A stretch of DNA of 64,000 nt. Source: a virus. Location of the stretch: the IMG/VR virus record IMGVR_UViG_3300046746_000620, positions 1-64,000 of that record. One strand, 5' to 3'. Of the stretch, positions 37,578 through 46,302 are shown piece by piece. A model generated the notes under the pieces. That model saw only the letters and a program-made list of their open reading frames with translations, searched no databases and was not told where the DNA came from. The translations under genes were made by a program, and so were the position numbers. The number at the start of each line of letters is the position of its first letter. Positions within the stretch are counted from its first letter, which is position 1.

Positions 37578-38573
37578 CTATTTTTTATGAATTTTCAGTA
37601 AATCTTCCATATTCAACTCTTCTTTGCCTTGTTTTTTTGCTATCTCATGTATATCGACAGAACCTTCGGTATTAACACCCATTCTTTCTAAATCACTACG
37701 TTTTGCTCTTGCGAAAGAAAATCCATCAGATGATTTAGATTTCTCTAACAGGTTTTTAGCTTTTTCTTTTTTATTGTTAGATTCCTCTACAAACCTTAAT
37801 ATAGCTTCAGCATCGTCTTGAATATCTTCTGGTACTTCATAATTTTCAAAAATATTTTGAAACATTTTTGCATAGTTTAATAAATTTACTTGAAAAAAAG
37901 TTAACTCTAAAGGGGCGGCTTGAAAAAAATTTGATAAATCTTTATGAAATAAATTAAAATAACTTTTAAATAAAGGGTAGATTGAAACTTTTTTAATGTT
38001 TTTATTTGAAAATTTTTCGTTAATAATTGAGTAACTATTGAATAGTTTAGATAATTCTAAATTATCTATATATTCAAAGTCTTCATCTGTAAAAAATAAT
38101 TCTTTAAGTTCACTATCTTTAAATAAGCTTTTTTTTAAGAAATTTTCATTACTTTTTCTGTCTGAATATTTTTCTGCTGTATTAAAAAATAAACTTTCTT
38201 TTTCTTTTGCTTTGCTATTTAAATCTTCTTCTATTGTTTTTATTTTTTTATCTATATTAGATATATCACTTTCTAAGAAAAGATTTTTTTTTGTTTTTTT
38301 TAAATTTTTTAATTCATTAGTTTTTAACTCTATAAGTACATCTTCATTAGGGCTCCATGCGCCCTGACTTATAAGATCTTGCTCTATTTCTTTTTTTGTT
38401 TTTAAACCCTTTTCTTTAGCTTTTTTTATGAATTTTTTTTTATCGTTTTCTATAAACTCTAAATCATTTATACAAAGATGTTTTATATATAAAACACTAT
38501 CTTTATAATTTATTTTTGAAAATCCATTTTTAATATCGATAAATATACTATCAATATCTTCATCAAGCTTCAT
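37578..38573 (-). CDS. Tail-assembly-region protein, candidate tape-measure chaperone
   Basis: A 331-residue, Lys/Glu/Phe-rich, mostly helical protein with a coiled coil near residues 85-125. It lies directly upstream of the tape measure gene and overlaps the preceding gene by 11 bp. In most siphoviruses this slot is filled by the tail assembly chaperones. I see no conserved motif to confirm that, nor a classical slippery frameshift site at the junction. Confidence 0.45.
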   Translation of the reverse strand: MKLDEDIDSIFIDIKNGFSKINYKDSVLYIKHLCINDLEFIENDKKKFIKKAKEKGLKTKKEIEQDLISQGAWSPNEDVLIELKTNELKNLKKTKKNLFLESDISNIDKKIKTIEEDLNSKAKEKESLFFNTAEKYSDRKSNENFLKKSLFKDSELKELFFTDEDFEYIDNLELSKLFNSYSIINEKFSNKNIKKVSIYPLFKSYFNLFHKDLSNFFQAAPLELTFFQVNLLNYAKMFQNIFENYEVPEDIQDDAEAILRFVEESNNKKEKAKNLLEKSKSSDGFSFARAKRSDLERMGVNTEGSVDIHEIAKKQGKEELNMEDLLKIHKK

Positions 38574-39375
38574 CTAAAACTTCTTGATCTTTTTTCATTT
38601 CATTCATTATTTTATCCACACCCTCCTGGTCTTGAGTGCCACCTATATACCAAATAGTTACTATAGATGATATTTTATCAATACAAGCTTCAAACAAGGG
38701 GTCGTTCATAGATTCTTTATCTAAGTAATCTGAGTATTTTTCTTCAAAACTATCTCCCTCAAAAAAGTCTTCTAGCGGATTATCCTCTTGATCTCCTTCT
38801 TGAAATCTTGATAAATGTAGAATATACCACATAATAGCTCTGTTTCTAGCTTTTACATCTGCCGTATGGTCAAATAAAGAATTTTGCACCATCTCGTATT
38901 CTGTTAGCTCTTTTTTAATGTCAGAAAGCTCTTGAATAAGTATATCTAATTTTTCTTTTTGCCTCTCAGATAATTTAGAGGAATCATTCAATATAGAAAA
39001 TTGCTGAATATCTAATTGTTTTTTGTGCATTTTGTATATTAATTCAGCATAGATTTGTTGCTCTTTCTCTGACCAGACTCCACCCTGATTACCGTACTGT
39101 TTTGCGAGCATAGCTTTCGTCATTAAACCCATTTTTATGAATTTATTTAACTCTACACTGTAAAACATATCACCATCTTCCAGAATTGCTCTTCTAGGTT
39201 TTTCTATGATAATTTTAAACGGTACTTCTTTTTTGACCGATACAGTCTCCTTCGAGGTGACTACTTCCATTTTACCTGTTTCTTTATTTTTTCTTTTTGA
39301 TTTTTTTTCAACTTCCTCTTCAATTTCTCTTTCTATGTTAATTGAAAAAGAGTATAGTATTTTTTTGTCGTTCAT
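38563..39375 (-). CDS. Tail-assembly-region protein, second chaperone candidate
   Basis: A 270-residue acidic protein. The N-terminal part is strand-rich (YSFSINIEREIEEEVEKK); the rest is helical with a coiled coil around 95-155 and a WYILHLSRF segment. It lies between the tail tube and tape measure genes, where tail assembly chaperones are found. Assignment by position only. Confidence 0.45.
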   Translation of the reverse strand: MNDKKILYSFSINIEREIEEEVEKKSKRKNKETGKMEVVTSKETVSVKKEVPFKIIIEKPRRAILEDGDMFYSVELNKFIKMGLMTKAMLAKQYGNQGGVWSEKEQQIYAELIYKMHKKQLDIQQFSILNDSSKLSERQKEKLDILIQELSDIKKELTEYEMVQNSLFDHTADVKARNRAIMWYILHLSRFQEGDQEDNPLEDFFEGDSFEEKYSDYLDKESMNDPLFEACIDKISSIVTIWYIGGTQDQEGVDKIMNEMKKDQEVLDEA

Positions 39376-39382
39376 ATTTGCC

Positions 39383-39670
39383 TTATTCCTTTTTAAAATT
39401 TATATCAAAATTATTCATATATAATAATAACTCTCTTCTAGTATCATTTCCACAATCTAATATTTTTTTTCTTATGAAATTTAACCTACCTTCATCTAGA
39501 TATTGAGCTTGTATTAGAAGTTTTTCTTCTTCAGGTAAAGCGTTTTTAAGTTTCTCAAACTGATCGTCATGCTCCAAACTTAACTCTTCAACCATTTGCA
39601 AAAAAACTTTATACAAATTAGTCACAGACCTATGCACTTGAAATTCTAAAACTTCCCTTTCTTTTTCCAT
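39383..39670 (-). CDS. Small helical protein in the tail-assembly region
   Basis: A 95-residue protein starting MEKEREVLEFQV. The open frame extends 20 residues further upstream through the terminator hairpin, so the ATG at 39670 is preferred. It is helical, acidic and has no motif I recognise. Given its place between tail tube and chaperone candidates, a tail-assembly role is likely. Confidence 0.55.
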   Translation of the reverse strand: MEKEREVLEFQVHRSVTNLYKVFLQMVEELSLEHDDQFEKLKNALPEEEKLLIQAQYLDEGRLNFIRKKILDCGNDTRRELLLYMNNFDINFKKE

Positions 39671-39704
39671 TATAATATATGCCTTATACCTATATGTGTT
39701 TACA

Positions 39705-39738
39705 CAAAAAAACCCCAAGTGTGAAAACACTTGAGGTT
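39705..39738 (-). terminator. Terminator after the major tail protein gene
   Basis: A 12-bp stem with one mismatch (AACCCCAAGTGT / ACACTTGAGGTT) around a GAAA tetraloop lies just past the tail tube stop. In the minus-strand RNA it is followed by a U-run (plus-strand A-run at 39706-39712). The tail tube gene is expected to need high expression, and a terminator here would limit transcription of the genes downstream. Confidence 0.85.
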
Positions 39739-39767
39739 TTAGAGGGGGGATAATTAGAAATTAATTA

Positions 39768-41015
39768 TCAAATGGTTGGAGTATGCGGCGCACCTGAGTT
39801 CTCATCAACCTTATTGACAGCCTCCTGAATGACAAAAATACCATTTTCTGAATCATTTGCTCCACCAACTTGGGAAGAGAATGTCAGATCAACAGTTTTG
39901 TTATCGCCAATAGATGCCGAAAATGCTTGAGTATCAAGGATAGCATTTTTCATCACGTATACCAGAGCATTTTTAGCTCCGCATCTTGTGTTTAACACAA
40001 TAGCGATGTCTCGTTTTTGCTCACTTCCGCATAGCAATCCATCAAGACTTCCATCAGAAAATTCAGTCATGAGAGCTGAAACACTAAGTGTCATATTTAC
40101 AGGAAAGTCAACCTTTCTAGAAAATGGATAAAGACTACCTAATCTATTTAAAGGACTTCTTCCAACAGGAACTTCTAAAGATACATTTTGAACATGAATA
40201 CCTGTTTTTGCTTTTGTTTCGTCTACTCCTGGTAAAACAGCTCCACCTACACTTAATTTTCCTGCTTCACCACTACCAAGATAACCTTTAGCATCAAAAT
40301 CTATATAGATATCACCAGGTCTAATAGCAAAAACTTCATCTCCGCCGACCTGAATATCTCCATCATTTGAGGAAACCTGTGTAAGATCGACAGTATTGGC
40401 GATTCTGCTTCCTGTTGTAGACTCTACATTAATAGCTGGATTATCGAATGCTGATGATATGTCATTTTTGAATACAATATTCGAACCTTCGACAGACAAA
40501 CTTGCTGTAGCTAACTCTCCAACAGCAGCAGATATTCCATAACTTGTGATAAAACCGTTTCCAATCCCAATTACACCATGATCAGCTTGACCTACTTTTT
40601 CTGAAGAGTGATGAACATCTTCACCTTCAGGTACAGTTACTACATAGTAATTCTTTTCCTCATTAGTTCCTGAAAGCAAATCTTTAGTAAAGGAATCTGC
40701 TCCTGTGACAGGAAATGTGTTTTTTCCTGTTGTGTTGATATTGAACCCTAAACTTGACTCTTGGGTTCCATCTGTAATATAATATGAAAAATCAAGACTT
40801 ACTGTAGGTGGTTCAGTAACTTCTCTTGAAAGTGCAGCTAATTGACCAAACTCATTAATGTCTGTACGAGACACTTCGAGGTTGTAACTCATATCTTGAA
40901 CTCTGTTTATCTCTTTTACATCGGATGCTACAATATTCTTTGCAGCTCCTGATGATCCATTAATATTACTAACGAAAAGAGATTCACTTTGATATATAAC
41001 TCTGTCTGTTGCCAT
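39768..41015 (-). CDS. Major tail (tube) protein
   Basis: The 415-residue acidic, strand-rich protein begins MATDRVIYQSESLFVSNI. It contains QDMSYNLEVSRTDINEFGQLA, a block typical of phage tail tube proteins, which build the tube around the tape measure. Codon use is less AT-extreme than its neighbours, as in the capsid gene, consistent with high expression. It has a terminator downstream and a 65-bp gap upstream. No sheath gene accompanies it. Confidence 0.75.
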   Translation of the reverse strand: MATDRVIYQSESLFVSNINGSSGAAKNIVASDVKEINRVQDMSYNLEVSRTDINEFGQLAALSREVTEPPTVSLDFSYYITDGTQESSLGFNINTTGKNTFPVTGADSFTKDLLSGTNEEKNYYVVTVPEGEDVHHSSEKVGQADHGVIGIGNGFITSYGISAAVGELATASLSVEGSNIVFKNDISSAFDNPAINVESTTGSRIANTVDLTQVSSNDGDIQVGGDEVFAIRPGDIYIDFDAKGYLGSGEAGKLSVGGAVLPGVDETKAKTGIHVQNVSLEVPVGRSPLNRLGSLYPFSRKVDFPVNMTLSVSALMTEFSDGSLDGLLCGSEQKRDIAIVLNTRCGAKNALVYVMKNAILDTQAFSASIGDNKTVDLTFSSQVGGANDSENGIFVIQEAVNKVDENSGAPHTPTI

Positions 41016-41080
41016 AATTTATAAAATTTTAATTAATAATGCTTATTACAGTAAAAATATAGAAATGTGAAAAAATATTT

Positions 41081-41959
41081 TTATCTTTGAAAAATGGCTC
41101 TTGGGTTTCTGGGCTTAGATAAATCAAAGTCTAGGAAACCTATTTTATAATCTTGTGATGAAGTAATCCTTTCTCTTGACCTGTCTGTAAGTTTAGATGC
41201 TCTAACACATTCAATAAAAACATTTGAGGAAGATCCACTAATAACATCTGAATACTTATAAGGGTGAGATTTAACATGGAAAAACTCTCCAAATGGAAAA
41301 TTTTCAAATTCGATTAAAGGAAACATAGTTTTTGCAGAATCTCTAAACATCGAAAGAACTCCATCTAATGTATAATTTGAATCTGCTACTACAACAGATC
41401 TCATTCTGCATACCGTATTATCTAACCCTCCAAAAGCAAAAGGTTCATTTTCAGAATTTTCCAAAGTGATAAACATTGCTGGTACGGTATATATCGTGTC
41501 AGAAAAACCTCCATTGGTTTGTAAAAAAGTTTGATTTGTTGGCGATATAATAAAATCACTATTAATTATTACATTTTCTTCTGTTTCATCCGTAATATAA
41601 AGGTTTACTGTTTTATAAGCAAATTCTCCAGTTATGTTTAAAGTTTTGCTGGCCCCATGGATGGCGGTATCGACAAGAACCCTTCCATTATTAAAATCAA
41701 TATAAAGCCCATCTGTTTTATCAAATTTTTTTGCTCCATTAATTGATACAAAATTATTAACAGACACTTTGTCTGACGCTGCTACAAATTGCCTGTAAGG
41801 GCTATAATATCCGTGGTAATTCGCAGGAACATCCAGTGTATCAACATACTCAAAAGTGTGGCTAACTGGAGCTTTAAAAGCCTCAGCAAAATAACTCAAC
41901 CTATCGTCACACCAAAGAAAAAAGCTGGATAAAATTTTGTGATCAAAACCTGTTTTCAT
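41081..41959 (-). CDS. Neck/tail completion-type structural protein
   Basis: A 292-residue strand-rich protein. Aromatic-rich N-terminal blocks (FFLWCDDRLSYFAEAF, YHGYYSPYRQFV) precede an acidic beta domain and a C-terminal SKPRNPRAIFQR. It overlaps the preceding connector gene by 4 bp and precedes the tail tube gene. This suggests a tail terminator or completion role. No specific family is recognised. Confidence 0.5.
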   Translation of the reverse strand: MKTGFDHKILSSFFLWCDDRLSYFAEAFKAPVSHTFEYVDTLDVPANYHGYYSPYRQFVAASDKVSVNNFVSINGAKKFDKTDGLYIDFNNGRVLVDTAIHGASKTLNITGEFAYKTVNLYITDETEENVIINSDFIISPTNQTFLQTNGGFSDTIYTVPAMFITLENSENEPFAFGGLDNTVCRMRSVVVADSNYTLDGVLSMFRDSAKTMFPLIEFENFPFGEFFHVKSHPYKYSDVISGSSSNVFIECVRASKLTDRSRERITSSQDYKIGFLDFDLSKPRNPRAIFQR

Positions 41960-42555
41960 TTTATATTCTTAAATATTTTTTCTTTCAAAGAAGAGATGAT
42001 TTGTGAGATATACTTTGTATTTCTAAACCCACCACTCCTCACTCTATGATTAGCTTGAATACCCTGACCTGACCTGCTGGAAAATGACATTCTATTTATA
42101 TATTTTGCCAAGCCAGATATACCTCTTTCAATACCTTCAGCCCAACTTCTCCCCTGAATCCAAGGCATAGGGGTAGCTTGAAAAATCTCTTCTTTATCTG
42201 GAACTTCAACCATGAATTTAATATTATTTGACTTATAGGAGCTAGGAACAGCTTTAACATTTAATTTTCTTTTAAAGAAATATTTTACTACATCTACAGG
42301 TCTCATGCCTTCTTCAAATCCTATAAACGAAAATAAATTGCCATACCCGCCCAATGTTCCACTTTGATTAAAACCATTTGGTCCAGATTCAATTTCTTTA
42401 GTTACTGGATGATCTTCAAGCTCTTGATAAGCCTCTCTTTGAGCCATTTCAGTAGCTTGTATAATTTTTTTTTCAATAACTCTCCCTATTACTGGACCAA
42501 CTTGCGTAGCTTCAATTTGTTTTAATTTAGATTGATTGATTGAGATTTTTTTCAC
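41956..42555 (-). CDS. Head-tail connector-type protein (GTG start)
   Basis: A 199-residue basic protein. It starts at a GTG at 42555 because a strong AAGGAGGAG Shine-Dalgarno sequence lies about five bases before it. This is one of the best ribosome sites in the window, and the start overlaps the previous stop (TAAGTG). It contains SGPNGFNQSGTLGGYGNLFSF and a Gly/Arg-rich C-terminal segment. Position between two other small connector genes suggests a neck component. Confidence 0.55.
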   Translation of the reverse strand: MKKISINQSKLKQIEATQVGPVIGRVIEKKIIQATEMAQREAYQELEDHPVTKEIESGPNGFNQSGTLGGYGNLFSFIGFEEGMRPVDVVKYFFKRKLNVKAVPSSYKSNNIKFMVEVPDKEEIFQATPMPWIQGRSWAEGIERGISGLAKYINRMSFSSRSGQGIQANHRVRSGGFRNTKYISQIISSLKEKIFKNIK

Positions 42556-43002
42556 TTAACTCCTCCTTTTTAATAGTATATTATAATAATTGACGGAAAA
42601 AATTCCTGATTTAGCTGCATCGGAAGATACATTAAATAATTCTCCATCAACTTCTATATCTGTTGCTTGTTTGATTAAATTATAACCTTGCAAATTAACT
42701 TTTATTCTTATATGGTCTGAAGGAATATCAATTCCAAGAATTTCATTCTCACTATTTTGCCTTAAAAATTCAAAATTCCCAGCATAAGCTATTCTAGCTT
42801 TTATTTTTATTTCTTCAACTGTTTTACTATTTCCTTTTTCATTTTTAATTCTTGAATATAAGGCATTATAAGTATTATTTGTTGCAATAAAGATCTTTTT
42901 TTCTTTTTTAAATATTGTAATTTCTCTAGCAAAAGTATCATGTATATCATCAAATACTTTATCGTATTTATTCTTATCAGAGTTGGGTATTAAATTTGTC
43001 AT
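42556..43002 (-). CDS. Small connector/neck-type protein
   Basis: The protein has 148 residues from the ATG at 43002, which overlaps the stop of the upstream gene (TAATG). A TTG four codons earlier is less likely. It is a mixed alpha/beta protein with VDGELFNVSSDAAKSG near the end. The place in the operon matches head-tail joining or head completion proteins of siphoviruses; no specific motif supports one of them. Confidence 0.55.
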   Translation of the reverse strand: MTNLIPNSDKNKYDKVFDDIHDTFAREITIFKKEKKIFIATNNTYNALYSRIKNEKGNSKTVEEIKIKARIAYAGNFEFLRQNSENEILGIDIPSDHIRIKVNLQGYNLIKQATDIEVDGELFNVSSDAAKSGIFSVNYYNILLKRRS

Positions 43003-45809
43003 TATGTGTAGCAAGGTATAGTCATTTCACAAACCCCAGAAACAATTTTGCAACTAAAGCAAGTTGTAGAGCATGTGCATGCGCAGCACTCACTGCAAGT
43101 ATCAAATTTATCCGAAGATGTAAGTTCGCTATGTCTTGTAACGAACCCGCTGTTATATTCATTTTGATTTTTGAAATTAAAAGCTGAACCTCCGCAGTCT
43201 GCTGCAGAATTAGCCCCGCACAGTTCTGCATTTACGGTAATATCGTTTAAACTATAGCATCTTCCATTAATATAAACTCCATTGGAAGGAAGTTCTCCTT
43301 CCCCTAAAGCTATATAGAATTTCTCCAATTCACTGACTGTTGAAGGACATCTTGACGCATCATTACAGGGGTTATCTTTATATTCGTCAATATCACATAA
43401 TGTGTATTCAGCGCACGTACCATAACCGCATGTAGTTTCTGTTGGCGATGATGTATATGTTGGAGGAATATATTCTTGAACTAAATCGAACAAGTTGGGG
43501 TCTGTATTTGCTAATACAACATCGTAACATTGCCCGCCTACATCAATAAAAATTATATGATTATTTTTAATTTTCTTTTTTGTCGTTACGGCGGCATTTA
43601 AGGTAAAAAATTGATTGTTTATATAATATGTTGTTGGGGTTATAGATTCATCTACGGTATCATAACAAATGTTCCAATTTTTCATTGAAACTGTGTTAAA
43701 AAAAGGATTTGTTTGAGTCAATTCTATTTCATTGTTTAACCAAGCCCCATTAACAGTTTCAGTATTAATTACATCTGACACATCTTTATTACTGCAACAC
43801 ACGGAATTCCCTGAAGCTACAGACTCCATTGAAAAGCTATGCGCCCCACTTGATTCAAAAAGTTTATCCATATATATGGTTTCACCTTCTAGTGATCCAT
43901 TTCCCTCTATAAGCATAAAATCTTTATTATTTACTTTTAATTGTACAGAATAACTTGAAGAGTTTCCTGTAGCTCTCGGCATACACATGCTAGCTCCTAC
44001 AGCATCACTATGAATATTTTTTATAGTTGTTTCATTTGAGCTTTCAGAAGATGGTATTGTTATATTAGATTGCGAGCTAATACTTTGGGTTCTAAACCCA
44101 TATTCACAACATGGACCTGCAGGAGAAAATGTAAAACTAGTTGTGATTGTTTCTGTCTGAGTATTAGTCTCTGTCTCTGTTTGAGTCTGAGTATTAGTCT
44201 CTGTCTCTGTTTGAGTCTGAGTATTAGTCTCTGTCTCTGTTTGAGTCTGAGTATTGGTTATAGTCTCTGTTTGAGTCTGAGTATTGGTTATAGTCTCTGT
44301 TTGAGTCTCAGTATTAGTAGATGTCTCTGTTTGAGTCTCAGTGTTGGTAGATGTCTCTGTTTGAGTCTCAGTGTTGGTAGATGTATCTGTTTGAGTCTCA
44401 GTGTTGGTAGATGTATCTGTTTGAGTCTCAGTATTAGTAGATGTCTCTGTTTGAGTCTCAGTGTTGGTAGATGTATCTGTTTGAGTCTGAGTATTGGTTA
44501 TAGTCTCTGTTTGAGTCTCAGTGTTGGTAGATGTATCTGTTTGAGTCTGAGTATTGGTTATAGTCTCTGTTTGAGTCTCAGTATTGGTTATAGTCTCTGT
44601 TTGAGTCTCAGTGTTGGTAGATGTATCTGTTTGAGTCTCAGTGTTGGTAGATGTCTCTGTTTGAGTCTCAGTGTTGGTAGATGTATCTGTTTGAGTCTGA
44701 GTATTGGTTATAGTCTCTGTTTGAGTCTCAGTGTTGGTAGATGTATCTGTTTGAGTCTCAGTATTGGTTATAGTCTCTGTTTGAGTCTCAGTATTAGTAG
44801 ATGTACCTGTTTGAGTCTCAGTATTGGTTATAGTCTCTGTTTGAGTCTCAGTGTTGGTAGATGTATCTGTTTGAGTCTCAGTGTTGGTAGATGTATCTGT
44901 TTGAGTCTCAGTGTTGGTAGATGTATCTGTTTGAGTCTCAGTATTAGTAGATGTATCTGTTTGAGTCTCAGTATTGGTTATAGTCTCTGTTTGAGTCTCA
45001 GTATTAGTAGATGTATCTGTTTGAGTCTCAGTATTAGTAGATGTACCTGTTTGAGTCTCAGTATTGGTTATAGTCTCTGTTTGAGTCTCAGTATTAGTAG
45101 ATGTATCTGTTTCGGTTTCAGTGTTGGTTTTAACTACAGTTTTTTTTTCCGTCTCAGTTATCGTTGGAGTGTGACCCTCGTGACACTCATGAGTTTTTGT
45201 TGGAGTATAAAATACTGTTTCTGTTTGAGTTTTTGTATAACATTTATATTCTTCAGTTTCGCATCCATGTTTGTTATTTAAACAAGAAGCTTTTCCTGAA
45301 AAACCTTCTTCAAGAACTTGTCTAGGTAAAGATTTATATATATTATAATATTGAACAAACTCTTTTATTTTTACGTCAGCTTCTGCAGATATGCTTTTAT
45401 AAGCTTGAGCTGCTTGAATTTTTTGTTGAGGCGTTGAAATTAATGACTGTCTTTTTATCTGAGAATCTCCTTCTCTCAGTTCAATCCAATCAGACATTGA
45501 AAAAGATGATTCGCCAGTACTGACATCGCTTTCTGTAACATTCTTAAGTACAGCTTGACTTTTTCGCTTATAATATTCTTTTAAATATAACTGAATAAAT
45601 ATAGCTATTTCTTCTGGACCTAACCTAGGACAAACATCAAGGTTTTCAGTAACCCGATATTCTGAATGTATTAATATATTAAGCTGGCCTATATTCGTCT
45701 CAAGCCAAGCAGAAATAGAGTTGATTAAGTTTTTTCCACCATCTTTAGATGAATCGTCATAAAACTCTGTAGAATATATTTTTCGAGCGATATCATGAAT
45801 TTGACTCAT
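43002..45809 (-). CDS. Head-tail adaptor-like domain fused to Thr-repeat stalk and globular domain
   Basis: A 935-residue protein. Residues 1 to about 170 form a helical domain (SAWLETNIGQLNILIHSEYR, LGPEEIAIFIQLYLKEYYKR, WIELREGDSQI) of a kind seen in neck adaptors of marine phages. A short Cys/His-bearing linker follows. Residues about 190-556 are a decapeptide repeat of the form TETQTDTSTN. A CCEYGF segment (about 566) leads into a strand-rich domain, and the C-terminus is Cys-rich (CSECCACTCSTTCFSC). Located between capsid and connector genes, it could be a neck whisker or collar fibre. This is an inference. Confidence 0.65.
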   Translation of the reverse strand: MSQIHDIARKIYSTEFYDDSSKDGGKNLINSISAWLETNIGQLNILIHSEYRVTENLDVCPRLGPEEIAIFIQLYLKEYYKRKSQAVLKNVTESDVSTGESSFSMSDWIELREGDSQIKRQSLISTPQQKIQAAQAYKSISAEADVKIKEFVQYYNIYKSLPRQVLEEGFSGKASCLNNKHGCETEEYKCYTKTQTETVFYTPTKTHECHEGHTPTITETEKKTVVKTNTETETDTSTNTETQTETITNTETQTGTSTNTETQTDTSTNTETQTETITNTETQTDTSTNTETQTDTSTNTETQTDTSTNTETQTDTSTNTETQTETITNTETQTGTSTNTETQTETITNTETQTDTSTNTETQTETITNTQTQTDTSTNTETQTETSTNTETQTDTSTNTETQTETITNTETQTETITNTQTQTDTSTNTETQTETITNTQTQTDTSTNTETQTETSTNTETQTDTSTNTETQTDTSTNTETQTETSTNTETQTETSTNTETQTETITNTQTQTETITNTQTQTETETNTQTQTETETNTQTQTETETNTQTETITTSFTFSPAGPCCEYGFRTQSISSQSNITIPSSESSNETTIKNIHSDAVGASMCMPRATGNSSSYSVQLKVNNKDFMLIEGNGSLEGETIYMDKLFESSGAHSFSMESVASGNSVCCSNKDVSDVINTETVNGAWLNNEIELTQTNPFFNTVSMKNWNICYDTVDESITPTTYYINNQFFTLNAAVTTKKKIKNNHIIFIDVGGQCYDVVLANTDPNLFDLVQEYIPPTYTSSPTETTCGYGTCAEYTLCDIDEYKDNPCNDASRCPSTVSELEKFYIALGEGELPSNGVYINGRCYSLNDITVNAELCGANSAADCGGSAFNFKNQNEYNSGFVTRHSELTSSDKFDTCSECCACTCSTTCFSCKIVSGVCEMTIPCYT
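44150..45130 (-). repeat. 30-bp minisatellite encoding a Thr decapeptide repeat
   Basis: About 32 tandem units of 30 bp encode 10-residue repeats. Two main variants are interspersed. One reads TETQTDTSTN (plus-strand gtgttggtagatgtatctgt...), the other TETQTETITN (gtattggttatagtctctgt...). The 3' half of each unit (tttgagtctca/ga) is nearly constant. The regular period contrasts with the 6-bp repeats at the left end. There are no spacers, so it is not a CRISPR array. Confidence 0.95.
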
Positions 45810-45822
45810 CTCATAATTAAGT

Positions 45823-46203
45823 TTAACTTAAGTTAAAAAGTTTTTTTTGCTCTTTAGATAATTTTGATTTATCTAGAATTGGCGCAGAACTAGAAAAAAC
45901 CCTACCTTTACCAGAGAATTTTTCTTTCTTAAACTCTTTTTTTAATTTATTTTTTAACGTTGTTCTGTTCCCAGAAGGGAAAACGCCAGCTCCTACAGCT
46001 AAGGATTGAAGCTCTGGTAAAGACATTGATGCTATTTTTTCATCAAACTCTTCTTCACTTGAGCTTTTAAATTTTTCATATGTGCCTGGTGTGCGCATAA
46101 GATCTTCTAAACTCCTCACCCCATTAATTGAGTTACTGTTTTCATGGCTTTTGCCATCAATGTATTTTAATTCTTTTTTTGTATTGGCTTTTCTTTTTTT
46201 CAT
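45823..46203 (-). CDS. SAP-like head-completion candidate
   Basis: A 126-residue basic protein. Residues about 60-95 (MSLPELQSLAVGAGVFPSGN, then TTLKNKLKKEF) have the helix-loop-helix pattern of SAP or Rho-N-like nucleic-acid-binding motifs. The ends are Lys/Ser-rich and probably disordered. The gene follows the capsid gene, where phages often encode a head-tail joining protein with such a domain. Confidence 0.5.
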   Translation of the reverse strand: MKKRKANTKKELKYIDGKSHENSNSINGVRSLEDLMRTPGTYEKFKSSSEEEFDEKIASMSLPELQSLAVGAGVFPSGNRTTLKNKLKKEFKKEKFSGKGRVFSSSAPILDKSKLSKEQKKLFNLS

Positions 46204-46246
46204 GAAATATTGTATTTGGTTACACTTTTATAATAAATCTGTGAAT

Positions 46247-46277
46247 AAAAAAATCCACCCCGAAGGGTGGATTTTTT
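46247..46277 (-). terminator. Strong terminator after the capsid gene
   Basis: A perfect inverted repeat, AATCCACCC / GGGTGGATT, around a CGAA loop is flanked by A- and T-runs that extend the pairing. In the minus-strand RNA the stem is followed by a U-tract. It lies 26 bp past the capsid gene stop and would make capsid and upstream genes a separate abundant transcript. Confidence 0.9.
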
Positions 46278-46302
46278 AAATAGCCAGTACTTTTTGTAAG
46301 TA

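Noticed and set aside
37552-39375. Programmed frameshift in the tail chaperone genes
   Set aside because: The gene overlap is 11 bp, but I found no clear X-XXY-YYZ slippery site at the junction; A/T-runs are everywhere in this region, so they carry no weight.
44070-45281. Regular 30-bp repeats considered as a CRISPR array, and a plus-strand frame over them
   Set aside because: Units are contiguous without unique spacers, no cas genes are present, and the repeat keeps the frame of a minus-strand protein.
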